DNA of 64,000 nt, taken from assembly GCA_033032175.1 (NCBI GenBank), contig CM065313.1, positions 20,070,327 to 20,134,326 of the forward strand, given 5' to 3'. A program made the translations under genes and the position numbers. The notes beneath the pieces are model-generated. The model was not told the origin of the DNA. It worked only from the letters and a program-made list of their open reading frames with translations, and searched no databases. Source of the DNA: Saturnia japonica. Lineage: Eukaryota > Arthropoda > Insecta > Lepidoptera > Saturniidae. This document shows positions 10,601-20,376 of the stretch, in pieces (the stretch's first letter is position 1; every line of letters begins with the position of its first letter).

Positions 10601-12754
10601 CAATATATGGAAGCCATTTCAGTGTTTCCTTGATATGTAACATAGTTTATCTTATGATTAATGCCTGAAGCAGTTGCATATGTGTTTCTATCAATTTATT
10701 TACCTAGCAGCATTTAAACATGACACGACTTCATAACAACCCTGTGTGTGAAAAAGTGTCCGTCGAAATGCGTCAAATTAGGATGGCACCACGGTTGCTA
10801 GCGCGTAAATTTTAAAGATAGCTGTTGGGTACGCGTCACTTCCCCTCTGCGTGAGGGAGGGGGGAGGGGTGGGGGTGTGACGCTTCCCCGGTTTGGACGG
10901 GCGTTTTGTTGCGCCGGATGCCCGTCTCGTAGACGCCGTACGGATGCCAGTGGGACGCGATGTTAGTGAGGGGGTCCGGGGGGTGCAATATGCACGACCG
11001 CTTGAGGTGCCGGGTCTTCAATAAAAGTCGAAATCTTGTTTGCTGTTTGCAGGACGACCAATGCTTTCTTCCTGTTGCTTGTGTTTACTTGTACTCGATG
11101 ATTTGCGCCGTGCCCCATACGGCGCCTTTTCGAGCTTAAGTAGTTCGGAGAGTGACCGTAAAGAGAGCCCCGCTTTAATTCGTGTTTTAATTTTAGTTTT
11201 CACTTTGGTCGCCCTGTTAATCGCTCTATATTTATTTCATTATATATATTGTGTATACATGTTATATGTCAAAATATTCCTTGTCGTATTACCAATTCGT
11301 TAAGCATTCACATATTATATACATCAAGTATATATTCCGTACATAAGTCAAAAACAATGCAATTTACGGGCGGCATCACCGCTTTCTGTTCGTAAAGTTC
11401 CTATAACATTGGATGTTCTTACTCTATTGACTTATTCTATGCATTTACCTATTCTATAATAGTTCTATTTTCATATATGTAACACACAATACATAAGCAT
11501 TTATATACAACTTAATACATAACATGCAACTTATAATGTAGCGTAGTCGCTAACATTTCTCTATAATATTATCCATATCAATCTATTTTATCATAACACA
11601 TAGTACATAACACATAAACACAATAATATAACATAACAACTTAACACGGGACACGAAAATAACAGTTCTGTCGCCAACAGCAGCAATCTTTATAATTTTT
11701 TAATTTTCGCCCACTCGGACAACTTTTCACTCCGCAAACTTTTGCTATTATTATTTAATTATTTTTTAAGTTCTGCAACAGTAAAAACTATAATATCACG
11801 AAAGAGTACCTATCGTACCCCCTTGCTAGGCTAGCACCATTTTATTGGGTTTTTAAATCATAATAGCCTCCATAGCCTAGAGTAGCTTTAACACGGTTGT
11901 ACCTACAGAAATGTGTGCTTGGCAACAGGATTACACCTTGAGGTTGGTAGACGGTCAGGTGAACGTCCTACCATTATGTTATAGTCTCAAAACTATACCT
12001 CTGTAAATTCAAGCTCATCGTTGAATTCGAAATCCACGTCGATAGACGCGTTGTCCAAGCGTTCTACAACTGACATTACAGCTTCAACTAAAGAGCTTCA
12101 AAAATGAAACTGATAGGTCTTCATACGTCGCTTCTAAACATGTCAATTGATATTCATTAACCAACCGACACGTCATTATAGTTAAAGTAGCGCTTTTCCC
12201 GCTGTTTCGCTCGCGTCATAATGCATAGTGAATTACTGAATACAAATTTTTATAGTTCTATCTTCATAAATGACAGATTTCCATACAAAGTTTCATCCCC
12301 TTTTCAGTACATTGGGGGTTGAATTTCGTAAAATCATTCCTTAGTGCTCATTTATGGTGTAGGTACCTAAAAGGACCCCGCATGAAAATTTTTACGGTCC
12401 TAATCTCAGTACCTAGTTTGGGTTGTGCGTTGACAATTGGTATGTCAGTCTGACTTTTTCTGTGGCCAGTCAGTTATCCTTTAAAATTAAATAAATTTAT
12501 CTCACCTTACTCATAGTAAACTCATCATAAATCCACGAACCACAAAACAATAACATTAAAGCAAATACAGAAATAAAGAAATATATTTTGGTTTTCCCCG
12601 GAAATATGTTTAATGAATTATTCGCTATATTTAAGCGCGATAAGTAACTGCTATTTAACTTGAGACTTTCGATTTTGTTTAATATTTTTAGCATTTTAAT
12701 TTCGGCACTTTTAAATTTTTTTTCGCAAGTCTTAGATCGCATTGCTTGCGTCAT
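7617..12754 (-). CDS. Membrane-anchored JmjC/cupin-like domain protein
   Basis: Likely an Fe(II)/2-oxoglutarate oxygenase-fold protein of unknown substrate. Exons on the minus strand: 12754-12506, 10311-10120 (acceptor could be 3 bases later), 9091-8786 and 7976-7617. All joins are phase 0 with GT/AG borders, giving about 368 aa. Residues about 54-76 (IYFFISVFALMLLFCGSWIY region) form one transmembrane helix after a lysine-rich N-terminus, suggesting a type II membrane protein. The cupin core reads GAHMH|VDSV across the third junction, giving an HxD iron motif. It is followed by SWQAQIRGRKQWELAPPPEC and SPGDI, typical of JmjC-like proteins. The distal iron histidine is not obvious. The last exon is open throughout, but a 141-bp in-frame intron (7846-7706) with a plausible donor after PGDI and acceptor before TVTVGVN cannot be excluded. 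Family level is fairly sure; no gene name is offered. Confidence 0.75.
8285..8442. repeat. Imperfect minisatellite in a JmjC-like gene intron
   Basis: Degenerate tandem repeats of a unit of about 10-20 bases, of the form 'ctcgctcacatcc(ctcgcaaaca)'. At least eight cores such as 'tcgctcacat', 'tcgctcgcat' and 'tcgttcgcat' follow one another. Upstream, 8120-8225 carries several complementary-looking 'gtgcgagg' and 'gtacgagg' blocks, so the two parts could pair. Confidence 0.65.
10740..11300. other. GC-rich unidentified block within the first JmjC-like intron
   Basis: A GC-rich segment (about 10840-11180) sits in the AT-rich intron. It includes a G-rich run near 10855-10885 and an AATAAA at 11021. 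It resembles retroelement non-coding sequence such as an LTR or LINE 5' region. No terminal repeats or duplications were found, so no call is made. Short open frames here look fortuitous. Confidence 0.3.
11880..12075. repeat. Dispersed repeat copy (family also at 28215-28440 and 36890-37145)
   Basis: Shares with the other two copies the ordered blocks around 'cttgaggttggtagacggtc', a 'taccattatgttatagt'-like block and 'cgaaatccacgtcgatagac'. It is non-coding and lies in the first intron of the JmjC-like gene. Confidence 0.5.
12180..12360 (+). repeat. Repeat beginning with 'cgctgtttcgctcgcgt'
   Basis: Begins with a block related to the 'gcggcttcgctcgcgt' start of many insect dispersed repeats and runs to 'cctta' near 12345. 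It resembles the repeat at about 5268-5480. No coding content. Confidence 0.4.
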
Positions 12755-13732
12755 GGTGTGAACGGGTTGAAGTTTTGATATATAGTGAAAAAGTTTTCAT
12801 TTCACGGCGCTTTTATAAGACAGTATCTATATGGAGCTTCTTGCTATAGTAGAATTTGGTTGCGTAGTAATGTACCTATATCCCAGAAATTTATAGAGAG
12901 TTGTCTAGGATTATTTACCAATATAAATAAAATTATTAAGGTTTGCTGTTGTGAGCGCATCACGCAAAAATTCCTGTATAGATATTGATCAAAATATTTT
13001 CTTTTGTATATAGTACTTAGATACTTGATTTTTATTTAAAAAACACTACTTTCATTCAATATAGAGTTTTAAGAAACTACCTAAAAGTATTAGGTACCTA
13101 CGCGTTCTTCTGTCGTCCACACGAGCGAAGCCGCGGGCACACCTAGTTAGATTATAAAACAGTTAATGTTGATTATAAACATAATAAAGTCTTTTAAGCG
13201 ACGTAGGAAGGCTTTTAGGTTTTTTTTTTTTTCAAATAACAAAATCAAGCTTACTCGCAATAGTGAGTAAAAACATTTGTTACCATTGTCTCTTGAAAAG
13301 GGCATTTTATTCATCAATAACCACGAATAAAACTCTTTTACTCAGAAGGGAATAAAAACTTTTTAAATTAAGAACAAGCACGAATTATAAAAATTATGGA
13401 GGTACATATATCTACAGAATTATAAAAAAAAGTTAAATGGTTTTTTCCTGTGTTATAGATACATGTACATATTATTAAGAAAGTTTAGTTTCGAAAACTT
13501 ATTAGGTAATACCTAATCGCCTAGATAATAATTTACTAACATATTTATGGTATAGGTACAAGTATTTACCTACGTGATTCTGAATAATAGCATGTAAGAT
13601 AACTGTCGTCCGACATCAATGAAATTTTAGAAGATACCTAGTGGGGATGTTGCTGCGTGGAAGGTATGACAATGAAGTCCGACATGATCAAGTTGAGATG
13701 ACAACTTGTGATACTCGCCATAGTCGTACGCT

Positions 13733-13844
13733 TACCCAGTGAACAGGTGACCTATATTTGACATCACCCACAGATCATAAATTAATAAATATAAACATAT
13801 AATGTGATAGTGATGTCAAACTAAGGTCATGTGGTCACTGGGTA
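13733..13844. mobile_element. 112-bp foldback MITE with TA ends
   Basis: Two 35-bp arms, 13733-13767 and 13810-13844, are inverted repeats with roughly 80% identity. The outer ends are TACCCAGTGA and TCACTGGGTA, and the inner ends are tgacatcac and gtgatgtca. The loop is about 42 bases. Terminal TA dinucleotides would fit a Tc1/mariner-type duplication. No coding capacity. Confidence 0.65.
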
Positions 13845-14714
13845 GGAGTGTCGTGTTCCGGAATCCACTGCATTGACTTTAATAGCGGAATTCTCCTGGA
13901 GGGAGAGGGCAGCCAACCAGCTGATCAGCCGCTATAAGCTAATCAGCCAATGTACCTATATTCCGCTGCCGAGTGGCATAAAGACCGATATGAAAACTAG
14001 GATCGGCTATGGGTGTTGGTTGTTTTTGGATTACACAACAGGCAAAGGAACGTCAATTTTGCGTGCTACAATTTAAAAAAATGTATATGCCTAGTGCTAC
14101 TGTTTCTTAATACGTTGTTGTTCTCAGACACAAATAAAAATTAGTTGTTAGAAAATGCGTTAGGTGTTTATTACATTTAAAATTAAATTATCTTGTCCCT
14201 TTCCCCTGTTCGTCCTTACGGGTGTATTCAGAAATGTAATCTGTATTTTCAGTGCTATGGTTGATAACATATAATTACTTAATTGTTGAAAACTAGAAAT
14301 CATAAGAACATAGGGTACCTACCTATTAACTTCAAAGAATTCCATTAAAGTGATACTCATGTTTTCTTGGATGAGATTACCTACGTACAATTTTTTTCCG
14401 AAAGAATAAAATGTATTAAATAAACAACTCTATGTTTATCCCGTTTAAAGGGCATTAAATAGTGACACAAAGCGTATAACATGTGCAATGGGTATGAAAT
14501 TGAAATTCATTATCGGGCTGCGACACATCTGTGTTCCTTTATTCGCCCTTCGCTAACCATATGAATAAAATCATTTGCCAATAAAATCAACTAGTATTTC
14601 TACAATATTTTAACCTAACTGATGAATGTTCTTATGATTTATAAATAAGAGAGACCTGACTAACCAGTAAAGTTTGATTAGAGAACCATAATATAATGTT
14701 TTTCTTTTTTAAAA

Positions 14715-15010
14715 CTACGAAGGTGGCAAACGAGCGTACGGCCCCCTACTTTCAGACCACTAAATACATATAGTAGGCAGGGAACATGTATATATGTATA
14801 TGTTTGTTTAGCTCGAATTTTACGGATAGGGAATCAGTCAGATCGCGACTTAGTTGCAATCGCAACAACAGTCCAAGCCGAGGTCCGGCCACTTTGGCAC
14901 CCTTGCGCCCAAGTTGCCCACGCTTTCGCGGCTGAGTGCGTTAAGCGCTCGCCCCCAAGTCCGGTAAAGCTGTAAAAGCCATCAGCGGCTCTGGTTTTTA
15001 ATAGAGGTTT
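14715..15010 (-). repeat. About 290-bp SINE-like dispersed repeat
   Basis: Reverse complement of the copies at 35590-35885 and 57285-57590. In family orientation it starts near 'ggcttttacagctttaccgg', continues through 'ggcgagcgcttaa', 'gcgaaagcgtggg' and 'aagtcgcgatctgac', and ends near 'acatgtatata'. I could not recognise unambiguous pol III A and B boxes, so 'SINE-like' describes size and dispersion only. Confidence 0.6.
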
Positions 15011-17245
15011 TTTAGGGGTTAGATGGTTACCGTTGCCTATGAACGCCTGTAATAATTCCATAGCATAGGTATCACTAGTGCGTTGCCGTCCTTGAACCCC
15101 CCTACCCCATGAAGCTTTGGAAACCCAAACTACACAACGAGTTCATATGTCAATCATGAAGTTCAGTTTTGAAATGGGCAAAAATTTTCGAAAATCGTAA
15201 TTTTTTTCTATGAATTATTTTGTTAGTTTTTGAATGTTTATTTTGTTGTTTACCTCAAATACAACATACTCTAACAGATGCCATTTTTTGTTTTGTGTAA
15301 GGAGATATTTTCATTTTTCCGTTCTGGTGATAAAATTGATTGGGTTAGATTTGAACTGCGATCATAACGCAAGAGTCGAGCGATCGTAGCGAGCGGGCCA
15401 CGGTAGCGGCCGGCGAGTACCAGAAACAAATAATTATTCGTTAAAAATTCATATACAATTCCTAGATAGACTCAAGGGGTTATTTCACTTCACGATCTAC
15501 CGTCCCCGATTTCCAGGGAGAGGGCGGGGGGCTTGGCCGCGGAATCGGGCGTCGCTATTGGCTTGTTGTATTGCTCGCTATATTGTACAAACGTGACATG
15601 ACTTAATGACGTCTCATACTGTACTATAAAAGTGATATTTAGGTAAATTTCTTCCATCAACCATGGACTGTTAAAGTCAATTCAAGTCCGTATATCGTAC
15701 ACCTAATGAGTACAAACGTCTCATTGCATAATAGAAGAAGAATCGGAAATTATACAGAAATTTTGTGAATACAACTGTAATCTGGTACGAGCGATTACCG
15801 AAACGAGTACTTTTCAACGATACTTACGCGGTTACAAAGTATCAATACCAAAAGAACTTGGTAAAGAAAGAAAAGTATCGAGTATATTGTACTCGTATCG
15901 GCGCATCCCTAGGAGGCGGGAATCTTCAAATTTGGCGGTCGACATTTTTTGATTTTAATTAATTGTGGCGTTATATTTTCATTTTTATTGGGTATTCTTA
16001 TAGTTTGTCTTTCTTTTCAACCTTTATATCTGTAATTCTGTGTAGTTTAGTTAATTTTGTGTAGCTTCGAGAATATTCAGTGGTAAGTTTTTTATTTCAT
16101 ATAAATCATGGATCTGGATCCTGAGCCTGACTCTCCTCCTGACAAACACCCTTTGTTAACACTATTAGATGCAGATAAATATATTTCTTCCGACCCTAAA
16201 ATGTTGAACTTACGATCTGTTGAGGATATGAAAAAGTATAGACGGAAATTGACTCAGACTTTTAAACCAATAATAGATAAATCTGTTCGGTTTAATAAGA
16301 AGCCATTAATTACAAACATTTCTTTAAGAAATCTTCCTTTTCCACCAAGTCTTCCGAGGTAGGGAGCGCTCTAAGTTCTCATAATACTGATAGTAATACT
16401 TCAGATGAGAAATTTTCAAATAATGTTTACAGACAATTATATAAAGACTCAGATCCCGGTCCATATATTGTTACAGTGGAATTAGTAACAGAGGATCCAA
16501 AAGCAGGTGTAAACTCTGCATCTACTAAAATTTGGCTACTTTTTACAAAAAAATCAAATGACATGTTTTAGACGACAGAATTAAAAAAATTGGTAGAAAT
16601 CGTCTGTCAGTATCATTTAAGTCGTCAATAGCTGCCAATAAATTTTTAAGAAATTCCATATTAGGTAGTAATAATTATAAAACTTCAATTCCAACATATA
16701 ATATGTATATGTAAATTAGGAATAATTCGTAAGATTCCAATTGAGTGGTCGCATAATGACATTGTTAATAATTTAAGAATTATTGGGTCAATCATACGTT
16801 CCCGTAGGCTTAGTAGGAAGACTAGTAGCCCAGAGGGTTCTACTTGGATCCCTACACAAACGGTAGTGATAACTTTTGATGGACAAGCTCTTCCTTCTCG
16901 GGTATTTTGTTTTTACTCATCTCTGCCAGTGGAACAATATATTTACCCAGTAATATAATGTTCTAATCATTCAGTCTCTTACCAAGAGGCTGACAAAAAA
17001 TTCTCACCTGCAAAAAATACATTTGTTGAGGTTTTAACCTCCAACCCTAATAGGGATAAACCATTAATACACACACAGGTAGAAGATTAAAAAAGAAACA
17101 CTTTTTCATAAAAAAAAAAAACAGTTTTATTGAAACCAAAAACACATGCTACTTTAGGGTCTACTGTGCCACTCTAAGATTATGTAGTTGGTATAAATGA
17201 AACATACAATCAGAAGGTTGAATATAAAGTATATTTGTTACTGAA

Positions 17246-17272
17246 ATGTTCGGGTCTTTATACCCGAACATA
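17246..17272. other. Perfect 10-bp inverted repeat at an insertion border
   Basis: ATGTTCGGGT and ACCCGAACAT face each other across 'ctttat', exactly where LINE ORF1 similarity stops. It may be the end of the roughly 290-bp sequence (17246-17524 plus 18920-18954) that interrupts ORF1. The nature of that sequence is unknown. Confidence 0.5.
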
Positions 17273-17537
17273 TGTGTCTTTGAGAGTGGGAGAATACGGT
17301 CCCTTGTTCCTTGCTTGCGTTGGGTCGATGCAGTGTGGACAACAGATGTCGTAGCCCAACAGATGCGGTAGCGGGTTGAGCGCCATGGTGCCGATGAGCG
17401 TCCACTTGGGGTATTGTTCTCGGCCGATCCCTTTCGTTATTTATTGCTTATTAATGTTGCGCTATTGTGAAGACGAAGTATCGGCGCCAGTCTTCCGGGT
17501 GGCATCCTGTGGAGCGCTTCCTCAATGCGGTAGGTTC

Positions 17538-18906
17538 TTTTTTTTTTTCTTTTTTTTTTTTTTAATTGGTGGGGTAATAAACCCCCACCCCCCTAAAAGC
17601 CTCTAACACAAATCAGAGAACGATGGTGCTATAAATAATTTCTTATAACTAGTTACAAAATTCTTACAATAATTCCAACAATACAACAATGTCAAATACA
17701 AATTTAAATAAAGTAAAATTTTGTACAACAATAATAACTTAACCCAAATTTGTAAAGTAAAATTTATAAATGGTATAATGTAAATAGTAGTAATAATAAT
17801 AAGATCTCCATCAACAGACACAATTTCTACACATATCACAACACGACATACACAGAATACATGAAAATCAAAAATCGGCAAATTAAACTAAGCAAAGAAG
17901 AATAAATCTGGTTTTATTTATTTCTCCTGTTGGCGACTTTAACTATCTTTTCAATAAATTCTAAGAAGTGCCCCCTTATCTGGTCGTCCGCCACCAAAGT
18001 GTGCAATGTGACCCTATCGATCTTATGGCCAAACCTGGACTCGAGGTCGAATCTGGACGAGCCGAATCTTGGACAATCTATAATCAGGTGGTAGATTGTT
18101 TCGGCAATATCCGGGTCGCATTCACACGCGGGACTGCCCCTGATCTTGAAGCGGTACAGGTACGCCGCAAATCCTCCATGGCCTGTGAAAGCTTGGACAT
18201 GGGCGGGTAACAGATTGGTCTTCCTCAACACCCGGTGAGCATCTGCCACCTTCGGGAAGAAGACCCGCGTCACCCCACCCGTGTCAGAGGACTCGTAGCG
18301 CGCCTGCCATTTAAGGACAGTCTCCTCTCGTATGACATTCTTCGCGTATGACACCGGATACCGATCATAGTCGGCCACGGTCTTCTTGTGGGCGGCCCTC
18401 TTCGCCAACACGTCGGCACGTTCGTTTCCAACCGTACCAACGTGAGCACGCAACCAGTACAAGTGCACCGCACGCCCCCCCGCTCTAATAGCTCGAATCG
18501 CTATCTGCGTTGCAAGAGCCAGACGGTGAGGCGGGACTGGATTGGCCAGCATCTCCAGCGACGACTTAGAGTCACTGAAAATACTGACCTCCCCGTCACC
18601 AGCCTTATGCACCATCTGTACCGCCCTATACAATGCATAAAGCTCGGCCTGAAAGACGGAGCAGAAGGGCTCTAGGCGAAACGTGGAGAACCTGGTTTCA
18701 CGTCCTTCTTTGAACCAAGTCACAGCAGCTCCCACTCCACCGTCGATCTTACTGCCGTCGGTGAAGATCCTGGAGCCGCCGGACTCAGGAAGGACTTCCA
18801 AGCTCTCGTACGCTTCGCCAACACAATGCACTGGGTGCGGATAGTCGGCGAATTTTACAGGCCGCTCCAACACACTGTCGACCACGATCTCGTCCAGCCC
18901 CACTCT
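17538..18906 (-). mobile_element. 5'-truncated R1-like LINE nested in the larger LINE
   Basis: A 1,369-bp insertion flanked by the 13-bp direct repeat 'atgcggtaggttc' at 17525-17537 and 18907-18919. On the minus strand it ends in a poly(A) tail, seen as the T run at 17538-17563 directly against the duplication. That is the hallmark of target-primed reverse transcription. The 5' end is truncated inside ORF2, leaving only RNase H and the C-terminus. It is younger than its host element. Confidence 0.9.
17914..18906 (-). CDS. RNase H and C-terminal part of an R1-like LINE ORF2 (5'-truncated, frame open)
   Basis: An uninterrupted frame of about 330 codons reaching the truncation point at 18906 and stopping at 17916-17914. 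The RNase H catalytic positions are visible: FTDGSKIDGG (first Asp), AELYALYRAV (Glu), IFSDSKSSLE (second Asp) and GNERADVLAK (third Asp). The C-terminal region has CECDPDIAETIYHLIIDC, a CxC-H-C zinc-finger-like motif typical of R1-group ORF2 ends. There is no start codon of its own, so it is a dead-on-arrival fragment. The lack of stops suggests recent insertion. Frames on the opposite strand here are shadows. Confidence 0.85.
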   Translation of the reverse strand, partial: RVGLDEIVVDSVLERPVKFADYPHPVHCVGEAYESLEVLPESGGSRIFTDGSKIDGGVGAAVTWFKEGRETRFSTFRLEPFCSVFQAELYALYRAVQMVHKAGDGEVSIFSDSKSSLEMLANPVPPHRLALATQIAIRAIRAGGRAVHLYWLRAHVGTVGNERADVLAKRAAHKKTVADYDRYPVSYAKNVIREETVLKWQARYESSDTGGVTRVFFPKVADAHRVLRKTNLLPAHVQAFTGHGGFAAYLYRFKIRGSPACECDPDIAETIYHLIIDCPRFGSSRFDLESRFGHKIDRVTLHTLVADDQIRGHFLEFIEKIVKVANRRNK

Positions 18907-20043
18907 ATGCGGTAGGTTCGCATGTGCTTAACGTAAGGATGAGATCGTATTTGTGATTCATAATATTTAGCTTCGTAGCAGCTACACTCCTTTAGCTAAG
19001 GGCTATGATATTAAAGCACATAAGGACTTGATTAAAAATTATGAAATTCCTCCTTCAAATAATGGTTGTGCCTTGAATAACAATAAAGATACTAATGAAG
19101 AAAATGTAGATATAAATGCCTTGATTATTTCCTTGATGAATATTATTTCTAATTCTTGTTTACCTGACCACGTCGCAATCAACTTGATTCAAAATATATC
19201 AGTTACACTTTTTAATTCCTTCAAACATGGATTACATTCTTCAGTGGAACTGTAGAAGTGTAATATCAAAACGGACTGGTTTATATTACTTGATTAATAT
19301 ATTTAAACCACCTACATATTTTAGCTTTATGCGAGACTTGGTTGAAACCAGGTACCATATTTAAAGTAACAGCCTATTTTATTCTGAGAGATGACAGAGA
19401 GGATGGTTTTGGGGGCTCAGCCCTTCTAATTAAAAAAAATGTTTTTTTCAAATCTTTATCACTGCTTTTTTTTAATAAGGGGATATTAAATGCAGTTGCA
19501 GCTATAATAGATAATATTTCATTTCTCTCTCTTTATATTCCCCATAAAGATACTTCAGTAATTCCTGTTCTTAAGTGTATTATTGATTCTATCCCTTCTG
19601 CAGTTATTATTTTAGGTGACTTTAACGCTCATCATTCCATGTGGTGCGCTCCTAACGATGATAGGTTAGGAATTGAACTCGCTGGTATAATAGATGATTT
19701 GAAGTTATGTGTCTTAAATGATGGCTCAGTGACTCGTCGTGGTATTCCGGGTCAATCTTTGAGTTTTTTAGACATTTCTCTTTGTTCTTTCATCCCTCTC
19801 TTCCTGTTTAATGTGGAGGTGTCATGAGTTATCATATGGTAGTGATCACTTTCCAATCACCATTTCGAAGCCTACCTCAGTTTCCCGCCTAACTCCCCTA
19901 CCACCGTTACTGAAGTATAATCTGACAAACTGTAACTGGGAGTTATTTAGTTCAGTTCTGGATAATAAAATTACATCACAACCTGAAGTTTGTTTATATA
20001 ACATAGGACAATCATATGATAACCTTATTACTAGTTTGAAGTT

Positions 20044-20376
20044 CTTCTTCTTCTTCCTCTTCCTAACTTGGCAACCGGTCCTCTTTAATGGAGACCATTA
20101 CTGCCATTGTCGAGTGAATTATATTGTCAAGTGTTATGACGACTCAGTAGCCTAACAAGATGGTGGCTCCCTTGTTAGACTTTCTAGGGAATTTTTGTGG
20201 GATCTCGGAATGAATGCTTTCAGCTTATATTTATAATCCACCTCACTTATGCACAAAACCAAACTATATCACGCAAAACGCCACCAATATTACATAATAT
20301 AGGGTCAAAACCCTAAGTAAATGAATTAAAAATAACAACCACAACATGTCACTTCAAGATCCCGCCAAAAAAAACA
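20044..20376 (-). mobile_element. 333-bp non-autonomous element sharing its tail with the host LINE
   Basis: Inserted antisense into the LINE and flanked by the 12-bp duplication 'tagtttgaagtt' (20032-20043 and 20377-20388). Read on the minus strand it ends in a (GAA)n tract. Its last part shares 'aatggcagtaat' and 'ggttgccaag', in the same order and spacing range, with the LINE 3' end (24061-24072 and 24091-24100). Its other end begins with 'ggcgggatcttgaa', resembling the LINE 5' start 'ggcgggaatcttcaa' (15915-15929). It is therefore a SINE-like element or internal deletion derivative mobilised by this LINE family. Confidence 0.8.

Larger units (their letters stand above)
12755..15911. other. 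Gene-free repeat-rich interval between the JmjC-like gene and the large LINE
   Basis: No gene recognised. It contains a minus-strand repeat end at about 12990-13150 ('cgagcgaagccgcgggcaca'), the foldback element at 13733-13844, and a SINE-like repeat at 14715-15010. A GC-rich stretch of unknown nature lies at about 15370-15590. The promoter of the JmjC-like gene should lie just right of 12754, but I see no clear core element. Confidence 0.4.
16108..19255 (+). pseudogene. LINE ORF1 (Gag-like), broken and interrupted
   Basis: Starts with MDLDPEPDSPPDKHPLL at 16108 and is open for 84 codons to a stop near 16362. Recognisable pieces continue in other frames: GPYIVTVELVTEDP near 16460, CKLGIIRKIPIEWS near 16715, and VVITFDGQALPSRV near 16865. 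This last piece is typical of insect LINE ORF1 proteins of the I group. The zinc-knuckle stretch expected after it seems missing or eroded. A foreign block interrupts the frame from about 17246 to 18954. The end resumes as YTPLAKGYDIKAHKDLIKNY (about 18985-19045) and stops at 19253-19255, overlapping the start of ORF2. Function in life was RNA binding in the LINE particle. Confidence 0.7.

Noticed and set aside
10836..11303. Several short frames in the GC-rich block of the JmjC-like intron
   Set aside because: Frames on both strands overlap, with no domain or codon signal, so they are probably fortuitous in GC-rich repeat DNA.
17968..18675. Plus-strand frames across the nested R1-like LINE
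   Set aside because: The minus-strand frame has RNase H motifs throughout. The plus-strand frames are shadows.
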